NCBI RefSeq assembly: GCF_900104455.1
Contig: NZ_FNHB01000002.1
Location: 1 to 64,000 of the forward strand
From: Dendrosporobacter quercicolus
GTDB taxonomy: Bacteria > Bacillota > Negativicutes > DSM-1736 > Dendrosporobacteraceae
Direction of reading: 5' to 3'
Length of the DNA: 64,000 nucleotides
Below the pieces are notes generated by a model. That model did not search any database. It saw nothing but the letters and a program-made list of their open reading frames with translations, and was not told the origin of the DNA. Below, in pieces: positions 35,128 to 44,884 of the stretch. Numbering within the stretch: the stretch's first letter is position 1; every line of letters starts with the position of its first letter. The translations under genes were made by a program, and so were the position numbers.

Positions 35128-35766
35128 TTAGCTATCCGCCAGATTGACGAATAACTGGGTTATATTGGTTTTGGTAATCCGGCCGACTACTTTGAATTTT
35201 TCTATCTGATCAACGGTTGCCATTTCGACAACCGGCAGGGAATCGACTTGATGGCTGATGAGTTTCTTGGCTGCTCTCAATATTGGCTCATCAGCTGCCG
35301 CCAGAATGATATTGGGCATTCTGGTCATTGCCAGGGTAACCGGAAGCTCATTGATGTTTTTGCCCCCCATGGCCGCTTTTAAGAGGTCTTTACGTGAAAT
35401 AATGCCTTCGATGAAGCCGCCGTCGGAGACGACGACAATGGTGCCGACGTCTTCAGTGAATATTGCCACGATGGCGTCATAAACCGAACAGGTTTCCCGG
35501 ATGACAATAGGCCGGGATTGAACATCAGCGACGCGGATATTGCCGATAATGCCGGCGATAAGTTCGGTAGGCTTTTTGCCGGTATGATAATAACCAACCC
35601 TGGGCCTGGCTCCCAGCAGTCCGGACATGGTCAGAATGGCCAAATCAGAACGGAGGGCGGCCCGGCTGAGGGATAATTTTTCGGCAATCCGGGTTCCGGT
35701 AATCGGGCCAAACTGTTTAACCATTTCTAAAATGATTATTTGTCTCGGTGATAGTTCGATATCAAT
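35128..35766 (-). CDS. ccpN: CcpN-like HTH-CBS repressor, ATT start
   Basis: An N-terminal winged helix (about 5-60) and two CBS domains (about 75-205), as in CcpN, the repressor of gluconeogenic genes that senses adenine nucleotides. The first ATG (35724) would cut off the start of the DNA-binding helix. Fourteen further codons in frame encode IELSPRQIIILE, matching the conserved N-terminus of the family, and are bounded upstream by TGA. They contain no ATG, GTG or TTG. ATT at 35766-35764 lies seven bases behind GGAGG, and I place the start there (212 residues). It heads the ccpN-ppsR-ppdK unit, which it likely regulates. Confidence 0.85.
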   Translation of the reverse strand: MDIELSPRQIIILEMVKQFGPITGTRIAEKLSLSRAALRSDLAILTMSGLLGARPRVGYYHTGKKPTELIAGIIGNIRVADVQSRPIVIRETCSVYDAIVAIFTEDVGTIVVVSDGGFIEGIISRKDLLKAAMGGKNINELPVTLAMTRMPNIILAAADEPILRAAKKLISHQVDSLPVVEMATVDQIEKFKVVGRITKTNITQLFVNLADS

Positions 35767-36128
35767 TCACCTGCCTCCGTTAATTAGTATACGCTATTTA
35801 ATGAAATTCGGGAATAATTATACTATATTTCATTATTAAATACTTGTAAAGAGTAAAATATAAGTAAATAGGGTCAAGTAAAGGCAATTTATTGCTGCTT
35901 TCTTGGAATATCCTTTATTTTCTAACCCTAAATTGAAGGGATTTATTCGCCTTTGCCGGAATATATACTTGACAGCACTAGGTTCTTGTCAGCCTTAAAA
36001 ACGGTAGAATAATGGCTGATAAGGTACTATCATCATCGTGCCAGGCTGATGCCGGTCCGGGGCCAAGCGTATCATTTCCGCAATCCGGCCTTGTCGCCAA
36101 TCGGCGTACTGCCGGCCCGTAGAAGGGG
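35767..36128. other. Divergent intergenic region
   Basis: About 360 bases between ccpN (-) and the M48 protease (+). A TATAAT on the minus strand (35821-35816) may serve ccpN but lacks a good -35 box. On the plus strand TTGTCA (35986-35991), 16 bases and AATAAT (36008-36013) form a plausible promoter for the protease; TTGACA at 35969-35974 is another candidate -35. AT-rich around 35800-35880. No gene seen. Confidence 0.45.
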
Positions 36129-37205
36129 GTGGTTGTTATTTTGCTGTTGCGCCGTGTAACCGGCTTGCTGTTGCTGTTGCTGACAACCAGTGCCTTTTTT
36201 ATGCCGGCGGCAAGCGCCGGGTTGATCAGCACCAAAGATGAAATTTCCATTGGCCGCAGTGTCGGCAAGCAACTTGAGGAAAAATATGGCGTGGTTGACG
36301 ATCCTGCCCTGCAGGAACGGGTGACGCGCATTGGAATGAATATGGTGGCCGTATCTGACCGCAGCAATTTACCTTATAGTTTTAAAGTGCTTAATTCCAA
36401 AGAGATTAATGCTATGGCTGCGCCAGGCGGATATATATACATATTCCAGGGATTAGTGGATTATATGCAGTCAGATGACGAACTGGCCGGGGTTATTGGC
36501 CATGAAATCGGGCATGTCGTTAAACGGCATACTGTCCGCCAGATGGAAAAAAGCCTGGGGCTTAGTCTTCTGTTTGGCGTGGTGTTTGGCGATCGCGGCG
36601 TCATGCTGCAAAACCTGGCGTATAATGCGATTATGGCCGGCCATAGCCGGTCTGATGAGCGTGAAGCCGATTATCTGGGATTTACGCACTCGTTCAAGGC
36701 CGGGTATAATCCCTATAGCATGCTGCTGGGGCTGTATAAATTATCCGAACTCGACCAGAAGTACCATTATGATTTGTTTTCAGACCATCCCGAAGGAAAG
36801 GCCAGAATTGCCCTGGTCCAAAAGCAGCTTCGTGAGGCCGGCATTGAACCGCTGGTCGTGCTGGATGAAGACGGCAAAACGGCCCGGGTGGTTGACGGCG
36901 AGTGGCAGCTGCCGCCTATTTATGCAACTTTAAACGGCTATAAGCCGCTGTTGCGGGCTTATTTTGTCGCCGGAAATTTATACAGGCTTAGGGAACTGTC
37001 CGATTATTCCAGCGACAAGTATATTCTGGATACCGACGGTACAAACTTTACCGTTTATTATGATGACCGGAAAATCATTACCGTAACGCCCGAAGACGCG
37101 GCAGCGCAAAGCATGAGCGTCCAGGAACTGGCTAATCTTCATATTGACACGCTGCGCAACTGGCAGCCCAAACAATTGCTTGACCAAAATAAAATAAAAA
37201 AATAA
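36129..37205 (+). CDS. Secreted M48 family metalloprotease
   Basis: 358 residues. A signal peptide (LLLLLLTTSAFFMPAASA) directs it across the membrane. The zinc motif is H125, E126, H129 (GHEIGHVVKRH), with a third ligand in SDEREADYLG around 180; such periplasmic M48 enzymes (BepA/LoiP-like) degrade misfolded or outer-membrane proteins. The remainder (about 230-358) has no recognised domain. The start is uncertain: GTG 36129 overlaps the gaaggggg ribosome site; a TTG at 36141 is possible. A 45-bp palindrome overlaps its stop codon. Confidence 0.85.
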   Translation: MVVILLLRRVTGLLLLLLTTSAFFMPAASAGLISTKDEISIGRSVGKQLEEKYGVVDDPALQERVTRIGMNMVAVSDRSNLPYSFKVLNSKEINAMAAPGGYIYIFQGLVDYMQSDDELAGVIGHEIGHVVKRHTVRQMEKSLGLSLLFGVVFGDRGVMLQNLAYNAIMAGHSRSDEREADYLGFTHSFKAGYNPYSMLLGLYKLSELDQKYHYDLFSDHPEGKARIALVQKQLREAGIEPLVVLDEDGKTARVVDGEWQLPPIYATLNGYKPLLRAYFVAGNLYRLRELSDYSSDKYILDTDGTNFTVYYDDRKIITVTPEDAAAQSMSVQELANLHIDTLRNWQPKQLLDQNKIKK

Positions 37206-37249
37206 CAGTATAAACCGGTAAGCGCTTAGCGCTTACCGGTTTATACTGT
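37205..37249. repeat. 45-bp perfect palindrome
   Basis: Arms 37205-37226 and 37228-37249 are perfectly complementary over 22 bases with a single central t. It begins at the last base of the protease stop codon and lies between convergent genes. Probably a bidirectional terminator, although no T-run follows. Confidence 0.85.
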
Positions 37250-37346
37250 CTGGGAGGAAAGAACGGCGTTTTACTCTGGACTGGTAGAGCAGCAACCCTA
37301 ATCCTGTAGATACTGTCACTATACTCGCAGTTTTAAGGTTGATGCT

Positions 37347-37964
37347 CTACTTGGCGGTACCCCGGGATAGTATATGGACTTTGACATCCTTCATTCCAAA
37401 GTCTTCGGCTTCAGCTACCGACCATTTGGCGATGTCAATACGGTTGCCTTTGATTGCGCCGCCGGTATCTTCAGCGACGGCATACATACTGTCGCCGTTC
37501 GGCAATTCAATATAGACCTTAGAGCCTAGCGGAATAACGTCGGGATCAACAGCAATAACGCCGGGCCGGATCTGGGTACCCAGATACGTTTTGTTACCCC
37601 ACTGCTCATTGTCATGCGGGCCTGGGGCATAGGCAGTGGCTGTTGCGTTCAGGGTTTGTTTGGCGTCAGACCAAGCCTGGCTGTTTTCAACGGCCTTAGT
37701 CTGCTTGGCTTGGCCCGGCGTTTTGTCAGATCGGTTGACGGCCTGTACGGCTTTTAGATCCTGTTCGGCTTTTTTGCCGACTTTAACTTGTTTGGCCAGG
37801 CCGTTTTGTTTGGCAGGCTTAGCGGCGACAGGTTCAACCGGAGGTTTAGCGGCCGAGGCCAACGGAGTAAATAAGGCCGCCGACATTAACGCTGCCCCGG
37901 CAAAGGCTGCTGCCACCCGGCGGTATTTTTTATCTTTATGAGGATAAAAACGTTTAGGCTTCAT
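37347..37964 (-). CDS. Secreted 3D-domain protein
   Basis: 205 residues. A basic N-terminus and hydrophobic segment (AAAFAGAALMSAALFTPLASAA) form a signal peptide. A Lys/Ala/Gln-rich linker follows, and then a C-terminal 3D domain (about 115-200) with its Asp residues in AVDPDVIPLG, AEDTGGAIKG and RIDIAKW. 3D domains are found in lytic transglycosylase-like cell wall enzymes (YabE, MltA-like, RpfB-like). ATG 37964 has AAAGGAG eight bases upstream. It is divergent from glycogen set 1. Confidence 0.88.
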   Translation of the reverse strand: MKPKRFYPHKDKKYRRVAAAFAGAALMSAALFTPLASAAKPPVEPVAAKPAKQNGLAKQVKVGKKAEQDLKAVQAVNRSDKTPGQAKQTKAVENSQAWSDAKQTLNATATAYAPGPHDNEQWGNKTYLGTQIRPGVIAVDPDVIPLGSKVYIELPNGDSMYAVAEDTGGAIKGNRIDIAKWSVAEAEDFGMKDVKVHILSRGTAK

Positions 37965-38319
37965 GATTTTGCTCCTTTGCGAGGTAATAATAAGTATAGT
38001 TTCCACTTCTTTTGCCTGGCTAATTCAAGTATTTTCAGGTAAAAATGCTGCGTAATCTAATAAAATATCGTTTAGTCCCAATTTACAGCAAAAAACGGTG
38101 ATAAAAAAGCAGGATAAGTTTTTATTTGTTTTTTGGCGAGGCATTTTTAGGTTGAAATTAACATATTGTTTTATATAAATAGCAGGTGAAATCCAAAAAA
38201 TGTAAAATAATAATAAGACACGAATCGTAATATTTTGCTATCAGGCCGGCATAAGCTGAGAAAGTGTGCATAGTGAATGGCTGTGCACAATACAGGCAAA
38301 AGCGGAGGGGGAATATCTT
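37965..38319. other. Divergent intergenic region before glgC
   Basis: About 355 AT-rich bases between the 3D-domain gene (-) and glgC (+). It holds the candidate glgC promoter at 38152-38179 and a tgtgca/tgcaca repeat near 38263-38288. I looked for a c-di-AMP (ydaO) riboswitch on the minus strand, common before cell wall genes, and did not find one. Confidence 0.5.
38152..38179 (+). promoter_or_regulatory. Candidate promoter of glycogen set 1
   Basis: TTGAAA (38152-38157), 16-base spacer, TATAAA (38174-38179). This gives a leader of about 135 bases before glgC. Confidence 0.5.
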
Positions 38320-39495
38320 ATGAGAAAAACAGAGTGTTTGGCAATGATACTGGCAGGCGGTCAGGGCAGCAGGCTCGGAACATTAACGAAGAAACTGGCT
38401 AAGCCGGCGGTACCATTTGGCGGTAAATACCGGATTATTGATTTCCCTCTTAGCAATTGTTATAACTCGGGGTTAAATACAGTCGGAATTCTGACTCAGT
38501 ATCAGCCGTTGGCGTTGCACAGTTATATTGGGGCCGGCGGAGCCTGGAATCTCGATAGGAAAGACGGCGGAGTTTTTGTGCTGCCGCCTTATGCCGGCGA
38601 AAAAGGCGCCGAGTGGTATAAAGGCACGGCGGATGCTATTTATCAAAATATCAATTTTATTGAGATGATTAATCCCAGCTTTGTATTAGTATTGTCAGGC
38701 GATCATATTTATACTATGGATTATTCAGTGCTGCTGGATTATCACAAAACCCAAAAGGCTGAGGCCACAATCGGCGTTATAGAAGTTCCCTGGACGGAAG
38801 CACCGCGTTTCGGTATTATGGCGGCGGCCGATAACGGGCGAATTACACAATTTCAGGAAAAGCCGGTTCAGCCGATGAGTAACCGGGCTTCCATGGGTAT
38901 TTACATGTTTAACTGGAAGTTTCTCAAGCGGATTCTGGAAGAGGATGCCAAGGATCTGGCATCCAGCCATGATTTTGGCAGAACCCTTATCCCGAAAATG
39001 CTGGCAGGGGGACATAAATTATTCGCCTATCCTTACGCGGGTTACTGGAAAGATGTTGGCACAGTCGAAAGCTTGTGGGAAGCGAACATGGATTTGCTGG
39101 CAGATCATCCGGCGCTTAATTTGCATGACCCCGCCTGGCCGATTTATTCGGTTAACCCAACCAGACCGCCGCATTATCTTGCCGCCGGCGCCAGTGTCAG
39201 ATGCTCGCTAATTAGTGAAGGCGCCGTCATTTATGGCAATGTTGAACATTCGGTTATTTTTCCCGGCGTTCAAATCGGCGCAGGGACCAGTGTGAGAAAT
39301 TCAGTGATTATGTCCTATACCCGGATTGGCGAAAATGTAGAAATTGACCGGGCGCTGATTGGGCGGCGCTGCGTTATTGACGATAATGTCCGCATTGGTT
39401 TGGAGCAGCAGGATGTTATTGTTATTTCCGAAGGCGATGTCATTGAACGTGATACTAAAATTGGCGGGTTAGTCCCGCAACAACAGGTTGGCTAG
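38320..39495 (+). CDS. glgC: Glucose-1-phosphate adenylyltransferase GlgC, set 1
   Basis: 391 residues. Makes ADP-glucose from glucose-1-phosphate and ATP, the committed step of glycogen synthesis. The nucleotide-binding loop AGGQGSRLG (12-20), [25 protein letters not shown] and [11 protein letters not shown] are all conserved, and a left-handed beta-helix closes the protein. ATG 38320 behind ggaggggg; an upstream GTG at 38266 is not needed. First gene of glgC-glgD-glgA, with glgP 230 bases further. Paralogue at 58671 (17 of the first 20 residues identical). Confidence 0.97.
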   Translation: MRKTECLAMILAGGQGSRLGTLTKKLAKPAVPFGGKYRIIDFPLSNCYNSGLNTVGILTQYQPLALHSYIGAGGAWNLDRKDGGVFVLPPYAGEKGAEWYKGTADAIYQNINFIEMINPSFVLVLSGDHIYTMDYSVLLDYHKTQKAEATIGVIEVPWTEAPRFGIMAAADNGRITQFQEKPVQPMSNRASMGIYMFNWKFLKRILEEDAKDLASSHDFGRTLIPKMLAGGHKLFAYPYAGYWKDVGTVESLWEANMDLLADHPALNLHDPAWPIYSVNPTRPPHYLAAGASVRCSLISEGAVIYGNVEHSVIFPGVQIGAGTSVRNSVIMSYTRIGENVEIDRALIGRRCVIDDNVRIGLEQQDVIVISEGDVIERDTKIGGLVPQQQVG

Positions 39496-39542
39496 TACGG
39501 CGTAGCGTGCCTGCTAACCAGCGCAAAGCAGTGAGGTGCTAT

Positions 39543-40661
39543 ATGAAAAGAGTAATGGGGATAATCAATCTTTATGAAAGTGAAGCCGCCATTCAGGAAA
39601 TTACCGGGCACAGGCCGCTGGCGGCGGTGCCTTTCGCCGGCCGGTACCGGCTGATTGATTTTATTTTATCCAGCATGGTCAACTCCGGCATTCAGAATGT
39701 AGGCATTTTACTAAAAAGCAAATCACGGTCGCTGATGGATCATTTACGTTCAGGCAAAGAGTGGGATTTAGCCCGCAAGCGCGACGGCCTGTTTATTTTA
39801 CCTTCCGACGGCGCTTCAGCCGGAGCAGGAAAAGGCCAGGGCGATGTTGAAAGCTTTCAACATCATTTAGATTATATCGAAAGCAGCCGGCAACAGTATG
39901 CTCTGGTCAGCGGCAGCCATTTTGTCTGCAACATGAACTATCGCAAGGTGTTGCAGTTTCATGAAAACACCGGGGCGGATATTACTATTGTCTATAAAGA
40001 ACTAGACCCTGCCAATGATGATTTTAGCGGCTGCACCGTGCTTGAAACAGCCAGTGACGGACGGGTTGCTGATTTGGCGGTTAATCCGGTCCGTTACAGC
40101 AGTTCGAAAGTTTCGCTCGCGATGTATTTGTTGAGAAAAGAGCTGTTGATTGATTTAATCAGCGGGTGCTATGCCAGGGGTGGTGTTGATCTTCTTAAAG
40201 ACGGAATAATAAAAAATCTGGCTCATTTAAACGTTTATGGTTATCCGTACTGCGGGTTTGTAGCCCGGATCAATTCGGTAGGCAGTTATTACCGCCATAA
40301 CATGGAGCTGCTCAGACCGGACAAATGGCAGGAGCTTTTTGTTAAATCAGGACTGATTTATACTAAGGTAAAAGATGCCGCTCCGGCCAAATATCAAGAG
40401 CAGGCTCAGGTAAGCAATGTGATGATCGCCAATGGTTGTGTTATTGAAGGAAGTGTCGAAAATAGCGTGCTGTTCAGAGATGTCAGGGTACATAAAGGCG
40501 CGTGTATTCGAAACAGCATTATTATGCAGAAATGTCAAATTGGCGAAAACGCACAGATTGAGAATGTAATCTGCGATAAGGACGTCGTTATTACAACCGG
40601 TAAATGGCTAAAGGGTGATCAAAATTATCCGCTCGTAATTGAGAAAGGGACAGTGATTTAA
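39543..40661 (+). CDS. glgD: GlgD, regulatory subunit of ADP-glucose synthesis, set 1
   Basis: 372 residues, GlgC homologue that pairs with GlgC in Firmicutes. It keeps PLAAVPFAGRYRLIDF but the N-terminus reads MKRVMGIINLYESE, without the AGGxGxRL loop, so it is expected to be catalytically poor and to modulate GlgC. ATG 39543, with gtgaggtg upstream. Forty-seven bases after glgC and one base before glgA. Confidence 0.95.
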   Translation: MKRVMGIINLYESEAAIQEITGHRPLAAVPFAGRYRLIDFILSSMVNSGIQNVGILLKSKSRSLMDHLRSGKEWDLARKRDGLFILPSDGASAGAGKGQGDVESFQHHLDYIESSRQQYALVSGSHFVCNMNYRKVLQFHENTGADITIVYKELDPANDDFSGCTVLETASDGRVADLAVNPVRYSSSKVSLAMYLLRKELLIDLISGCYARGGVDLLKDGIIKNLAHLNVYGYPYCGFVARINSVGSYYRHNMELLRPDKWQELFVKSGLIYTKVKDAAPAKYQEQAQVSNVMIANGCVIEGSVENSVLFRDVRVHKGACIRNSIIMQKCQIGENAQIENVICDKDVVITTGKWLKGDQNYPLVIEKGTVI

Positions 40662-40662
40662 C

Positions 40663-42096
40663 ATGATAAAAGTGTTGTTTGCTGCAGCCGAAGCTGTACC
40701 GTTTATTAAGACCGGCGGCTTGGGTGATGTAATTGGCTCTTTGCCGAAAGAACTGGTCAAACAGGGCCTGGATGTACGGGTGATGTTGCCGCTCTATCGG
40801 GATATTGCCGAGGAATACCTGGATCAACTGACGGTTGTCCACAGGCTGGTGGTGCCTGTGGGCTGGCGCCGTCAGCCTTGCGACATTGCTCAGCTTAAGC
40901 ATGAAGGAGTTACTTTCTATTTTGTTGGCAACGACTATTATTTTAACCGCAGCGGCGTCTATGACCATCCTGACAATGCTGAAAGATTCGCATTTTTTTG
41001 CCGGGCTGTGCTTGAGGCTTTGCCGAAAGTGGAATTTCAGCCTGATATTCTGCATTGTCACGACTGGCATACGGGTATGGTCAGTGTGCTGCTCAGGGCT
41101 CATTATGCTAAGCTGAATTTTTATTCCGGCATAAAAACTGTCTTTACGATTCATAATCTTGAATACCAGGGCAATTTTGCGCCCGATATTTTGGGAGATA
41201 TGCTTGATTTAGGCTGGGAATATTTTACGCCGGACAGGGTGGAAGCCGCAGGCCAGGTTAGCTTTTTAAAGGGGGCCTTGAATTCGGCCGATTATCTTAC
41301 CACTGTCAGTACAAGTTATGCCAAGGAAATTTTAGCGCCGGAACATGGGCGAAATATGGACGGGCTGCTCAGAAAGCGTTCCGGCCAGCTTGTTGGCATA
41401 AACAACGGTATCGATTATCAGCAGTATAATCCCCGGAAAAATACCATGATTTACACCTCGTTTGATGCCCGTTCACTGCGCCGGCGCAGTGAAAACAAGC
41501 GGCAATTGCAGCAGGATTTGCAATTGGAACAACATTTAAACATACCGCTGATGGGTCTTGTGGCCCGGCTGGTCGATGCCAAGGGAATTGACCTAATGAT
41601 AGCGGCATTGCCCGATATTATGGCCTTAAATACTCAACTGACAGTGCTGGGAACAGGCGAAAAGCGTTATCAGCAGTTTTGGGAAGAAGCTGCCCTGCGC
41701 TATCCGGGCCGCATCGCAGTCAATATTGGTTTTGACACCAGGCTGGCTCATCGCATTTATGCCGGGTCGGACCTGTTCTTAATGCCGTCGCGCTATGAGC
41801 CCTGCGGTTTGAGTCAGCTCAATGCCCTGCGCTATGGCAGTATTCCGGTAGTGCACGCTACCGGCGGCCTGAAGGATACTGTGCAGCCTTATGACAGCAT
41901 GACTGGGGAAGGAACGGGGTTCAGCTTTACGGAATATACGCCGTCCGGCTTAATAGCGGCAATACAACAGGCAATCGAAGTATATAACATCCCCAAAGCG
42001 TGGAACAAATTAATCAGGTCGGCAATGAAACAGGATTTTAGCTGGCAACAGCCTGCCGGACAATATAAAGAGCTGTATCGGCGGGTTCTAGTCTAG
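40663..42096 (+). CDS. glgA: Glycogen synthase GlgA, set 1
   Basis: 477 residues, GT5 family. Extends alpha-1,4-glucan chains from ADP-glucose. K16 in the KTGGL loop binds ADP-glucose, and the C-terminal PSRYEPCGLSQL contains the conserved Glu. ATG 40663 follows the glgD stop by one base, so the two are coupled. Confidence 0.97.
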   Translation: MIKVLFAAAEAVPFIKTGGLGDVIGSLPKELVKQGLDVRVMLPLYRDIAEEYLDQLTVVHRLVVPVGWRRQPCDIAQLKHEGVTFYFVGNDYYFNRSGVYDHPDNAERFAFFCRAVLEALPKVEFQPDILHCHDWHTGMVSVLLRAHYAKLNFYSGIKTVFTIHNLEYQGNFAPDILGDMLDLGWEYFTPDRVEAAGQVSFLKGALNSADYLTTVSTSYAKEILAPEHGRNMDGLLRKRSGQLVGINNGIDYQQYNPRKNTMIYTSFDARSLRRRSENKRQLQQDLQLEQHLNIPLMGLVARLVDAKGIDLMIAALPDIMALNTQLTVLGTGEKRYQQFWEEAALRYPGRIAVNIGFDTRLAHRIYAGSDLFLMPSRYEPCGLSQLNALRYGSIPVVHATGGLKDTVQPYDSMTGEGTGFSFTEYTPSGLIAAIQQAIEVYNIPKAWNKLIRSAMKQDFSWQQPAGQYKELYRRVLV

Positions 42097-42325
42097 TCCC
42101 TTGACCCAGTACTGGCCCCCAGTAATCCGTAAACTCCCAGGCAACGCAGTATGACGGAAAGCCATCCGTCAGTATCCACAGATTTAGGATTGGTGCTGCA
42201 GTACCAGCCAAATAGATTAACCAAAAATCACCCAGCCGAATAATATATAATGCTTGCAGCATAACATTGCTATACCGACGCTAACAATGCTTTGCAGACC
42301 GCAGATATATTCAGGAGGTGATTTT

Positions 42326-44755
42326 TTGTTCACAAATAAAGCAGAATTTAAAGATGCCTTTATCAATAAGCTGCAAACCATGTGCGGCAAGGGACTGGAT
42401 GAAGCGGGCATTCATGATTGTTATATTGGCCTGGCCAGCCTGGTGCGCGACTGTATCAGCCGCAACTGGATTCAGACCAATAAGCAATACCGGGATCAGG
42501 GTGAAAAGCAGGTTTATTATTTTTCCATTGAATTTTTACTGGGAAAGCTGCTTGACTGTCATCTCATTCATACCGGGCTGCGGCAGATATGCCGTGAAGG
42601 CTTGCATGAGCTGGGCTTTGATCTCGAAGAAGTATTGGCCGAGGAGCCTGACGCCGGCTTGGGCAATGGCGGACTGGGACGGCTGGCCGCCTGTTTTTTG
42701 GATTCAATGGCGGCGCTGTCTCTGCCCGGTCATGGCTGCGGCATCCGGTACAGGTATGGGCTGTTTGAGCAAAAGATCGTCAATCACCATCAGGTTGAAT
42801 TGCCTGATCACTGGTTGAGAGACGGCTATATCTGGGAATTCAGAAAAGCTGATAAAGCGGTTGAAGTACGATTTGGCGGCACCGTACACTGCTGTAAGCA
42901 AGGCAACGGCAAATTGGCGTTTAGTCAGGAAGACTATGAGAGTATTAAAGCTGTGCCGTATGATATTCCGGTCATTGGCTATGGCAATAATACCGTCAAT
43001 ACGCTGCGGCTTTGGAACGCCGAGCCCCTGCAGGTTGATTTTGATTTGTCCTCATTTAATCACGGCGACTACCTGAAAGCTGTGCAATATAAACAAGCAG
43101 TTGAACGCATTTGTAAAATTTTATATCCGGATGATAGTTTTTATGAAGGTCGGCTGCTTAGGTTAAAGCAGCAATACTTTTTTGTTTCAGCCGGCCTGCA
43201 AAGTATTTTGCGGCGCTTTAAGCGGCGTAAGATCAGTATTCATGCCTTGCCGAGCAAAGTGGCGGTGCATATTAACGATACGCATCCGGCGCTGGCTGTG
43301 CCGGAATTAATGCGGCTTTTGCTGGATGAGGAAGGTCTGGGCTGGGAGGCGGCCTGGCAGATCACGACGGAAACCATTTCTTATACCAATCATACAATTA
43401 TGCCGGAGGCTCTGGAAAAGTGGCCGGTGGAAATGTTTCGAACATTATTGCCGCGCATTTATATGATTGTGGAAGAAATCAACCGGCGGTTTTGTGAGCA
43501 TGTCTGGAACCGCTATGCTGACTGGGATAAAGTCCGCGAGATGTCAATTATTCTGGATGAACAAGTGCATATGGCGCGCCTGGCCGTGGTGGGAAGCTAT
43601 AGTGTTAACGGAGTTGCCCAAATCCACTCCGACATTTTGCGCAAGCATGTCATGGGTAGTTTTTATAACTTTTCGCCACATAAATTCAACAATAAAACCA
43701 ACGGAATTACGCACCGCCGCTGGCTGTTGAAAGCCAATCCCGAATTGGCGGACCTTATTTCCCAGGCTATTTCGCCAGGCTGGATCGCAAACCCTCAGGA
43801 ACTGTCTAATTTGATGCGTTATGCCGCCGATTCAGGGTTTCAGGACCAGGTGGCTGAAATAAAACGAACCAAAAAAAACAGCCTTGCCCATTTTATTACC
43901 GGGAAATATGGAATAAAGATTAACCTTGATTCCATATTTGATATACAAATTAAGCGTATTCATTCATATAAACGTCAGATCCTGAATGCGCTGCATATTA
44001 TGGATTTCTATCACCGGTTGAAGCAGGACCCCGATTTGCCGATAACGCCCCGCACCTTTATTTTCGCCGGTAAAGCGGCGCCTGGTTATTTTATTGCGAA
44101 GCAGACAATCAAGCTGATTAATCGTTTGTCGGAGTTGATTAACGGCGATAAAACCATCCGGGATAAGCTGAAAGTAGTGTTTTTGGAAAACTACAGTGTA
44201 TCACTGGGCGAGCTGTTATTTCCGGCGGCCGATGTCAGCGAACAGATTTCTACCGCCAGCAAGGAAGCCTCGGGGACCGGCAATATGAAGTTTATGATGA
44301 ACGGCGCTGTTACCGTGGGTACGCTGGATGGCGCTAATGTTGAAATCAGAGCGGCAGTTGGCGATGATAATATCGTCATCTTTGGTCTGCGGGCGGAGCA
44401 AGTGCTTGATTATTACCGCTACGGCGGTTACAACGCCTGGGATATTTACAATAGTGACGGCCGGGTAAAAAGGGTGCTGGAACAGCTGGTCGACGGATTT
44501 TTTTCCGGGGAGAAAGAAGAGTTCCGGCTGCTGTACGATTATTTACTGCTAAACAATGATGAGTTTTTTGTGCTTAAGGATTTTTCAGACTACGCTGCCG
44601 CGCATGTACGGCTGGAAAGTAAATACAATGATCAGCGGGAATGGTGGAAGATGAGCATTGCCAATATTGCTCATTCCGGCAAGTTTTCCAGTGACCGCAC
44701 AATTAGTGAATATGCCCAAGGCATCTGGAGTATAAAACCGGTAATTATTCCCTAA
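42326..44755 (+). CDS. glgP: Glycogen phosphorylase GlgP, set 1
   Basis: 809 residues, GT35 family. Releases glucose-1-phosphate from glycogen. K655 in GTGNMKFMMNG holds pyridoxal phosphate, linking the enzyme to pdxST's product. The start is TTG 42326, five bases after AGGAGGTG. The 230 bases between glgA and this start hold a tgacgga/tccgtca hairpin (42152-42171) and no gene. The paralogue at 54250 aligns without gaps at the N-terminus. Confidence 0.96.
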   Translation: MFTNKAEFKDAFINKLQTMCGKGLDEAGIHDCYIGLASLVRDCISRNWIQTNKQYRDQGEKQVYYFSIEFLLGKLLDCHLIHTGLRQICREGLHELGFDLEEVLAEEPDAGLGNGGLGRLAACFLDSMAALSLPGHGCGIRYRYGLFEQKIVNHHQVELPDHWLRDGYIWEFRKADKAVEVRFGGTVHCCKQGNGKLAFSQEDYESIKAVPYDIPVIGYGNNTVNTLRLWNAEPLQVDFDLSSFNHGDYLKAVQYKQAVERICKILYPDDSFYEGRLLRLKQQYFFVSAGLQSILRRFKRRKISIHALPSKVAVHINDTHPALAVPELMRLLLDEEGLGWEAAWQITTETISYTNHTIMPEALEKWPVEMFRTLLPRIYMIVEEINRRFCEHVWNRYADWDKVREMSIILDEQVHMARLAVVGSYSVNGVAQIHSDILRKHVMGSFYNFSPHKFNNKTNGITHRRWLLKANPELADLISQAISPGWIANPQELSNLMRYAADSGFQDQVAEIKRTKKNSLAHFITGKYGIKINLDSIFDIQIKRIHSYKRQILNALHIMDFYHRLKQDPDLPITPRTFIFAGKAAPGYFIAKQTIKLINRLSELINGDKTIRDKLKVVFLENYSVSLGELLFPAADVSEQISTASKEASGTGNMKFMMNGAVTVGTLDGANVEIRAAVGDDNIVIFGLRAEQVLDYYRYGGYNAWDIYNSDGRVKRVLEQLVDGFFSGEKEEFRLLYDYLLLNNDEFFVLKDFSDYAAAHVRLESKYNDQREWWKMSIANIAHSGKFSSDRTISEYAQGIWSIKPVIIP

Positions 44756-44884
44756 GGCAAAGCCCTGGGGAAAAGCCGGGCTGTTCCGCCGCTTTCGTAA
44801 CAGAGCCTGGCTGCCAATAACAATGTTTTGCGCAACTTTAGATCCCCATGAGGATGCCTCCGGTATTTTATCATTCCGCCAGAA

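Noticed and set aside
37965-38200. c-di-AMP riboswitch before the 3D-domain gene
   Set aside because: The conserved ydaO elements are absent on the minus strand.
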